This document shows positions 6,596 to 9,975 of a stretch of 9,975 nt of DNA, in pieces. Both the position numbers and the translations under genes were made by a program. The first letter of the stretch is position 1. Each line of letters begins with the position of its first letter. The stretch is from Anaerolineae bacterium (GTDB lineage Bacteria > Chloroflexota > Anaerolineae > J102), in assembly GCA_026985975.1 (NCBI GenBank), contig JALSPL010000348.1:1-9975 (forward strand), in the 5' to 3' direction. The notes under the pieces are model-generated. The model was not told where the DNA came from, did no database searches, and saw only the letters and a program-made list of their open reading frames with translations.

Positions 6596-6601
6596 ATTAT
6601 A
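6596..6601 (-). promoter_or_regulatory. TATAAT next to the MoxR start codon
   Basis: On the minus strand TATAAT ends one base before the MoxR ATG, and no good -35 is seen 16-18 nt further upstream. If it is a -10 box, transcription would begin inside the annotated gene and Met14 would be the start. If not, it is a chance AT-rich start context. The sequence is certain but its use is unresolved. Confidence 0.25.
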
Positions 6602-6640
6602 GTGATGTGAGATGAAAGGATTGAGGATTGGAATCGAAAA

Positions 6641-6703
6641 GCGAGAACGCAGATACCGCTGATGCACGCAGGTTCTCGCAGATTTTTGCGTCAACTGCGT
6701 TCT
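6641..6703. repeat. Degenerate 'cgcagat'-type segment with nested inverted repeats
   Basis: Two competing inverted pairs overlap here: GCGAGAAC (6641-6648) with GTTCTCGC (6672-6679), and AGAACGCAG (6644-6652) with CTGCGTTCT (6695-6703). Units such as GAACGCAGAT and TCTCGCAGAT recur in between. This looks like the worn spacer repeats of the GAACGCAGAT type that I associate from memory with environmental Chloroflexota. No coding potential is seen. Confidence 0.5.
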
Positions 6704-6760
6704 ATTTACGAAGCAGGCATCATGGGCGGCTGCCCGCCGATAGCAATGAAAATCTCGGTA

Positions 6761-6871
6761 CGTCATTCCGACGACCGCAGGGAGGAGGAATCTAGCCGAC
6801 AGGCGCTTCGCTGGATTTCCTTCAACTGCGCTCAGGACATGCTTCAGTCGCTGCGCTCCTTCGGAATGACG
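6761..6871. mobile_element. 111-bp MITE-like palindromic element with perfect 11-bp terminal inverted repeats
   Basis: The ends CGTCATTCCGA (6761-6771) and TCGGAATGACG (6861-6871) are exact inverted copies. Inside, AGGAATCTAGC (6786-6796) pairs with GCTGGATTTCCT (6810-6821) with one bulge, giving a nested stem. The content GTCATTCCGA...GAGGAATCT resembles a multicopy intergenic repeat that I recall from many environmental bacteria. It encodes nothing credible; an open frame crossing it is chance. No target duplication is obvious. The inverted ends are seen directly; mobility is inferred. Confidence 0.6.
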
Positions 6872-6890
6872 TGACATTGTCAAATAAGTT

Positions 6891-7104
6891 GGGTGCGTCC
6901 TAAACGAGTTGGAGGCGTTCTTGCGTCTTTGTCCGACATCATAAGTGCAGTATCCAGTAAACAGTAATCAGTTCACAGTGTTCAGTAGCGGCGATACGTT
7001 GCATTTGAGTAAGGCGCTTTAGCGTCTTTCAGCTATGAGCCTGGGCCTATCAGCCCCAGGCGGAGGCGGCAGACGTTAACCTCCAACTGAAATAGGACGC
7101 ACCC
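6891..7104. mobile_element. 214-bp element bounded by 25-bp imperfect inverted repeats
   Basis: The segment 6891-6915 and the complement of 7080-7104 match at 21 of 25 positions. The shared parts are GGGTGCGTCCTA at the outer end and AGTTGGAGG at the inner end, with a 4-nt mismatched block between. The interior has no gene. It contains a heptamer array (6948-6989) and a 6-bp hairpin at 7040-7060 (CCTGGG/CCCAGG). No direct target duplication is visible at the flanks. It may be a MITE or the fused ends of a lost insertion sequence. Confidence 0.5.
6948..6989. repeat. Six tandem CAGTNNN heptamers
   Basis: Six consecutive 7-nt units begin CAGT (at 6948, 6955, 6962, 6969, 6976 and 6983), with the last three bases varying (ATC, AAA, AAT, TCA, GTT, AGC). 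The period is exact over 42 nt. Heptameric short tandem repeats are known in cyanobacterial spacers (STRR families); similarity to them is analogy only. Confidence 0.6.
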
Positions 7105-7113
7105 TAATCAGAA

Positions 7114-7146
7114 AGACCCCGGCCGCCAATGCAGCGCCCGGGGTCT
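7114..7146 (-). terminator. Candidate terminator of the vapBC operon
   Basis: AGACCCCGG (7114-7122) pairs perfectly over 9 bp with CCGGGGTCT (7138-7146) around a 15-nt loop. On the minus strand a short T-rich stretch (TTTCT) follows. It lies about 60 nt past the vapC stop. The T-run is weak and the loop is large, so efficiency is uncertain. Confidence 0.5.
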
Positions 7147-7206
7147 GGGGTGATCTACGTCATCCCCCTCGCAGGTGCGGGCCATGGAAATCGCATGATG
7201 GTCGTT

Positions 7207-7596
7207 TTAGATGGATTTTACATAAGGGTAGTTCACTATTTTTCTATCGGACGTCACCAATGGACAATCGAATATCCTGGCCGTGGCCACGATCATTTGA
7301 TCTGCCGGGTCTCGATGAAAATCTCCAGGCAGCCGTGTCGATTCGATGACAATCTTTGGCGTGAGGGGCAGTAGACGAATGCCAGGATAGCTCAATGCTT
7401 GTTCAAACCATGATTCCAATGAGCATGGCAATGTCAATCGTCCATATTCGACCAATTTGGCGATCTCCCAGCATGAAATTGCACTCACGCCGATGTCAGC
7501 TTCTTCATGTGCTGTGATGACTTCAGCTTGACTTATGGTGAGCCGACTATCTCCATGCACCCACCATATCCAGATGTGGGTATCCAGAATAATCAC
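7207..7596 (-). CDS. vapC: VapC-type PIN-domain toxin (ribonuclease)
   Basis: The product is 129 residues from the GTG at 7594-7596. This start overlaps the vapB TGA as GTGA and has GGGAG about 8 nt upstream. A TTG 15 nt earlier is possible but less likely. The PIN fold is clear: LDTHIWIWW with Asp5, SCWEIAKLVEYGRL with Glu44, FHRDPADQMIVATA with Asp96 and Asp99, and LVTSD with Asp117. These are the acidic residues that hold Mg2+ in PIN RNases. It belongs to the compact HRDPAD subgroup (PIN_Sll0205-like). Type II VapC toxins usually cut tRNA or rRNA and are blocked by the cognate VapB, encoded immediately upstream. All key acids are present, so it is probably active. The RNA target is unknown. 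Confidence 0.9.
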   Translation of the reverse strand: MIILDTHIWIWWVHGDSRLTISQAEVITAHEEADIGVSAISCWEIAKLVEYGRLTLPCSLESWFEQALSYPGIRLLPLTPKIVIESTRLPGDFHRDPADQMIVATARIFDCPLVTSDRKIVNYPYVKSI

Positions 7597-7814
7597 CGTA
7601 ACAGCTCCCAATCTTCCTCTGCAACGCTGTCAAACGGGTTGTTGAGTTGAACAGGCTGCCCTCGCAATGGATACCGGTTCTCCTCTGAATCGAGCTTTAT
7701 CGCCTTGCTGGAAATAATGATTTCCACAACCTCCCCGACGCGTATTGGCAGCCCATTGATGGTCAGAGAGCCATTTTTTTGGATGGTGGTGATAATCCGA
7801 ATGGGGTGTTGCAT
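7593..7814 (-). CDS. vapB: VapB-like antitoxin
   Basis: The product is 73 residues. The N-terminal half (IRIITTIQKNGSLTINGLPI, then RVGEVVEIII) resembles an AbrB-type swapped-hairpin DNA-binding domain with its 'G-x-L' turn. The C-terminal half (NRYPLRGQPVQLNNPF, then SVAEEDWELL) is the extended acidic toxin-binding tail typical of VapB partners of compact PIN toxins. AGGA at 7822-7825 is 7 nt from the ATG at 7812-7814. It overlaps vapC by 4 nt, the usual antitoxin-first order. VapB proteins with such N-termini repress their own operon, and the palindrome upstream at 7890-7903 is a candidate binding site. Family assignment is good; the exact subfamily is uncertain. Confidence 0.85.
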   Translation of the reverse strand: MQHPIRIITTIQKNGSLTINGLPIRVGEVVEIIISSKAIKLDSEENRYPLRGQPVQLNNPFDSVAEEDWELLR

Positions 7815-7865
7815 TTGCGTTTCCTGAGAGATATTGGCTTATGGCTTGATGACTTCGCCAATTTT

Positions 7866-7903
7866 ATTGTAGCATTTTTTTGCGTTTTGGGAAATATATT
7901 TCC
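7866..7903 (-). promoter_or_regulatory. Candidate vapBC promoter and palindromic operator
   Basis: On the minus strand a TACAAT -10 (7866-7871) lies about 50 nt upstream of vapB, with only a weak TTTCCC at the -35 position (7889-7894). A perfect 14-bp palindrome GGAAATATATTTCC (7890-7903) covers that -35. A dimeric VapB bound there would block RNA polymerase. The palindrome is certain; promoter and operator roles are inferred. Confidence 0.5.
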
Positions 7904-7953
7904 ACACGAGGGGGGCGTTTCGGAATTGGGGCGAAGTCTCAAACCCCACTCAT

Positions 7954-7986
7954 AGGTGAGATGCACTTCCGAAGTGCGTCGCACCT
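7954..7986. repeat. 33-bp near-palindrome (GCACTTC-C-GAAGTGC core)
   Basis: Two 16-nt arms (7954-7969 and 7971-7986) match in inverted orientation at 14 of 16 positions around one central base. The core GCACTTC/GAAGTGC is perfect. It lies between the liv terminator and the vapBC promoter region and is not part of either. It resembles an AGGTGCGACGCACTT-type repeat that I recall from Chloroflexota spacers. Confidence 0.5.
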
Positions 7987-8001
7987 GGATACGCTTCAAT
8001 G

Positions 8002-8035
8002 CAAAAGCCCCCGGGCGGTGGCTCGCCCGGGGGCT
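8002..8035 (-). terminator. Strong Rho-independent terminator of the liv operon
   Basis: Arms 8006-8017 (AGCCCCCGGGCG) and 8024-8035 pair perfectly over 12 bp around a 6-nt loop. On the minus strand a TTTT run follows. It starts about 20 nt after the livF stop, ends the liv transcript and insulates vapBC. Confidence 0.85.
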
Positions 8036-8055
8036 GATCGCACGGGGGAGGGGCG

Positions 8056-8766
8056 TCAGCCGCCCAGGTAGGCTTTTTTGATCTCGGGATTATCCAGCAG
8101 CTCCTGGCTGGGGCCCTGGAGCACGATCTTGCCCGTCTCCAGCACATAGCCGCGGCTGGCGAATTTGAGGGCCAGACGCGCATTCTGTTCCACCAGCAGG
8201 ATGGTGGTGCCCTCGCGGTTGATTTCCTCCAGCGCCCGGAACATATCCATCATCAGCAGCGGGGCCAGGCCCATGCTGGGCTCATCCAGGATCATAACCT
8301 TGCGTGCGGTCATAAAGGCCCGGGCCACGGCCAGCATTTGCTGCTCGCCGCCGCTGAGGGTGCCCGCTTTCTGGCTGATGCGTTCTTTCAGGCGGGGGAA
8401 AACCGAGAACATATAATCCATATCGCGCTGGATGTTCGCTTTATCCTTGCGGGCGTAGGTGGCCAGCTTCAGATTCTCCATCACCGTCAGGTTGCCGAAG
8501 ATGCGGCGGCCTTCGGGCACGTGCGAGATGCCCAGCTCGCTCACCACCTTCTCGGGCGGAACATGCAGCAGGCTTTTGCCCTCGTAGAGGATGTCGCCTT
8601 CCAGCACCGGAACCAGGCGGGAGATGGCCCGCAGCGTGGTGCTTTTGCCCGCGCCATTGGCGCCGATGATGCAGATGATCTCGCCCTTGTCCACATCGAA
8701 GGAGATGCCTTGCAGGGCCTTGATGTGACCGTAGGAAACATGCAGATTTTTGACAGATAGCAGCAT
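8056..8766 (-). CDS. livF: Branched-chain amino acid ABC transporter ATPase LivF
   Basis: The product is 236 residues, the standard LivF length. Walker A is GANGAGKST (35-43). LSGGEQQMLAVARA is the ABC signature, and VMILDEPSMGLAP is Walker B with its D-loop region. The switch is LLVEQNARLALK, with Gln in place of the H-loop His, as usual in LivF and unlike LivG. LivF and LivG form the cytoplasmic ATPase dimer that drives the LivH/LivM permease in high-affinity uptake of leucine, isoleucine and valine or, in some relatives, amides or urea. Its start overlaps the livG stop by one base (TAATG), and GGAGG (8777-8781) lies 10 nt upstream. It is the last gene of the operon, before the terminator at 8002-8035. 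The substrate cannot be decided without the periplasmic binding protein. Confidence 0.95.
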   Translation of the reverse strand: MLLSVKNLHVSYGHIKALQGISFDVDKGEIICIIGANGAGKSTTLRAISRLVPVLEGDILYEGKSLLHVPPEKVVSELGISHVPEGRRIFGNLTVMENLKLATYARKDKANIQRDMDYMFSVFPRLKERISQKAGTLSGGEQQMLAVARAFMTARKVMILDEPSMGLAPLLMMDMFRALEEINREGTTILLVEQNARLALKFASRGYVLETGKIVLQGPSQELLDNPEIKKAYLGG

Positions 8767-9536
8767 TATGTATCCACCTCCGCGCCCAGATAGGCTTCGA
8801 TGACCTTGGGATTGTTCTGGATTTCTTCGGGTGCGCCCTCGGCGATGACTTCGCCGAACACCAGCGTCTGAATGCGCTCACAGAGCTCCATCACGAATTT
8901 CATGCGATGTTCGATGAGGAAGATGGCCAGCCCGATCTCCTGATGCACCTGGCGGATGATGGCCATCATCTCCGTCAATTCCTCGGGGTTCATGCCAGCG
9001 GTGGGCTCATCCAGAAACAGAATATCAGGCTCCACGGCCAGCGCCCGGGCCATCTCCACCCGACGCTGCATGCCATAGGGCAGATTGGTCACCTTTTCAT
9101 CGGCGACATCGTAAACGCCCAGCATATCCAGCAGATTGCGGGCGATCTCCTCGGCCTCCGCCTCCTGGCGACGGCGTTCGCGGGTGTCGAAGAATGCGCC
9201 GATGAGCCCGTAGGTGAGTTTGGAGTAGCGGGCCATCTTCACATGCTCCAGTACGGTCATGTGCCGCCACAGCCGCAGATTCTGGAATGTGCGGCCCAGG
9301 CCCATGGCTGCGATTTTGTAAGGGGGCAGTCCGACGATATTTCGGCCGTTCAGCAGCACTTCGCCCTCGGTGGGCCTGTAGATGCCGGTGATGAGGTTGA
9401 AGATGGTGGATTTTCCGGCGCCGTTGGGCCCGATGAGCCCGCGAATCTCACCTTTTTCGATGGAAAGATTGAAGTCATGCACCGCGCGCAACCCGCCAAA
9501 ATAGTGGGTCATTTGTTTTACTTCAAGAAGAGGCAT
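8766..9536 (-). CDS. livG: Branched-chain amino acid ABC transporter ATPase LivG
   Basis: The product is 256 residues from the ATG at 9534-9536. This start is preferred over an upstream in-frame one because a consensus AAGGAGG (9543-9549) stands 6 nt away. Walker A is GPNGAGKST (36-44), the Q-loop is LGRTFQN (Gln85), and LPYGMQRRVEMARAL replaces LSGGQ as is typical of LivG. Walker B is ILFLDEPTAGMNP and the H-loop is IFLIEHRMKFV. The long helical insert (HVKMARYSKL to AEAEEIARN) after the Q-loop is a LivG trait. It pairs with LivF to power the LivH/LivM channel. The start lies 14 nt inside the end of livM, and the stop overlaps livF by one base, so the genes are translationally coupled. Confidence 0.95.
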   Translation of the reverse strand: MPLLEVKQMTHYFGGLRAVHDFNLSIEKGEIRGLIGPNGAGKSTIFNLITGIYRPTEGEVLLNGRNIVGLPPYKIAAMGLGRTFQNLRLWRHMTVLEHVKMARYSKLTYGLIGAFFDTRERRRQEAEAEEIARNLLDMLGVYDVADEKVTNLPYGMQRRVEMARALAVEPDILFLDEPTAGMNPEELTEMMAIIRQVHQEIGLAIFLIEHRMKFVMELCERIQTLVFGEVIAEGAPEEIQNNPKVIEAYLGAEVDT

Positions 9537-9975
9537 CGTTCCCCTCCTTCGGAGTCTTGGGTTTGACAATATCGGCAATATCAAATTCCCGGAAGGCGAT
9601 AAGGCCCGTGGGGCGATAAATCATCACCAGAATGAGGATGACGGGGATCACAATCCATTTGAAAAGCTCCAGCGGCCGCAGCGCCTCGCTGAGCAAGTTC
9701 ATGCTGACGGCGCCGACAATGGAGCCCAGCACCGAGTTCAGGCCGCCAAAGTAAACCATGGCCAGCACTTCGGCCAGCTTTTGCAGGCCGAAAGAGCCGG
9801 GGTTGATGTAGCGCAGCACATGCGCCAGCAGCCCGCCAGCCACGCCCGCCCAGAATGCGCCGAACAGGAAGGCGGTCATCTTGGTTTTGCGGGTGTTCAC
9901 GGTCATGGCGTCGGCCGCCAGCTCGTCATCCCGCACTGCGTTCAGTGCCTTGCCAAAGGTGGAGCGCACGAAATT
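9523..9975 (-). CDS. livM: Branched-chain amino acid ABC permease LivM (C-terminal part)
   Basis: The frame is open to the window edge, and the GTG near 9969 is an internal Val, not the start. About 150 C-terminal residues are present. RSTFGKALNAVRDDELAADA is the cytoplasmic coupling loop that docks on the ATPases. Helices follow (FLFGAFWAGVAGGLLAHVL; LAEVLAMVYFGGLNSVLGSI; IVIPVILILVMIYRPTGLIA), with the typical RPTGL near the end. LivM is one of the two permease subunits of the Liv transporter. The 5' part, and probably livH and the binding protein, lie beyond the window. The C-terminal tail overlaps the livG start by 14 nt. Confidence 0.93.
   Translation of the reverse strand, partial: NFVRSTFGKALNAVRDDELAADAMTVNTRKTKMTAFLFGAFWAGVAGGLLAHVLRYINPGSFGLQKLAEVLAMVYFGGLNSVLGSIVGAVSMNLLSEALRPLELFKWIVIPVILILVMIYRPTGLIAFREFDIADIVKPKTPKEGNDASS
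9543..9549 (-). promoter_or_regulatory. Consensus ribosome-binding site of livG
   Basis: AAGGAGG on the minus strand ends 6 nt before the ATG at 9534-9536. It lies inside the livM coding sequence. It fixes the livG start and rules out the upstream in-frame start near 9584. Confidence 0.75.

Noticed and set aside
6662..6874. 70-codon plus-strand frame and an overlapping minus-strand frame
   Set aside because: Both run through the 111-bp inverted-repeat element and have no domain or ribosome-binding site.
6760..7104. CRISPR array
   Set aside because: The repeats here are inverted pairs and a 7-nt periodic array, not direct 24-40 nt repeats with unique spacers, and no cas gene is present.
9537..9584. 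Upstream start for LivG
   Set aside because: A consensus AAGGAGG lies 6 nt before the later ATG, and the extra N-terminal residues are not part of the ABC fold.

Overview
The window is a bacterial chromosomal fragment with GC-rich genes separated by repeat-laden spacers. No 16S rRNA or other phylogenetic marker is present. The gene content (Liv-type ABC transporter, MoxR/DUF58/SpoIIM/RDD cluster, secreted CBM9-like plus DNRLRE protein, small VapBC pair) and the palindromic spacer repeats look most like an environmental Chloroflexota (Anaerolineae-like) genome. That assignment is inference from gene style only.

Layout, left to right. Positions 1-108 (+) hold the last 35 codons of a membrane protein. 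Positions 132-509 (+) encode a 125-residue P-loop NTPase of unknown role. Positions 691-1995 (+) encode a secreted two-domain protein (CBM9-like fold, then DNRLRE/CBM96-like domain) with its own leader and a distant terminator-like hairpin at 2345-2377. The spacer at 1996-2378 carries degenerate CACAGAG-type repeats. Positions 2379-6594 hold a four-gene membrane/chaperone cluster: RDD protein (-), SpoIIM protein (+), DUF58 protein (-) and MoxR AAA+ ATPase (-). The RDD and SpoIIM genes are divergent with a 26-nt gap. The SpoIIM and DUF58 genes converge with a 4-nt stop-codon overlap. DUF58 sits 6 nt behind MoxR.

The gene-poor stretch 6595-7206 is a patchwork of repeats. It holds a degenerate 'cgcagat'-type segment, a 111-bp element with perfect 11-bp terminal inverted repeats, and a 214-bp element with 25-bp inverted ends that contains six CAGTNNN heptamers. 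Next come vapC and vapB (-), overlapping by GTGA, with a candidate promoter and a perfect 14-bp palindrome upstream. A further 33-bp near-palindrome and a strong terminator separate them from the end of a branched-chain amino acid (or amide) ABC transporter operon, read right to left as livM (partial), livG, livF.

Functionally there are three units. MoxR and DUF58 probably act together as an AAA+/vWA chaperone pair, linked to the membrane proteins SpoIIM and RDD. VapBC is an independent toxin-antitoxin pair. LivMGF is the permease and ATPase part of a high-affinity uptake system. I found no clearly new defence or mobile system. The most interesting signals are the strand topology of the MoxR cluster and the stack of palindromic repeats in the spacers.
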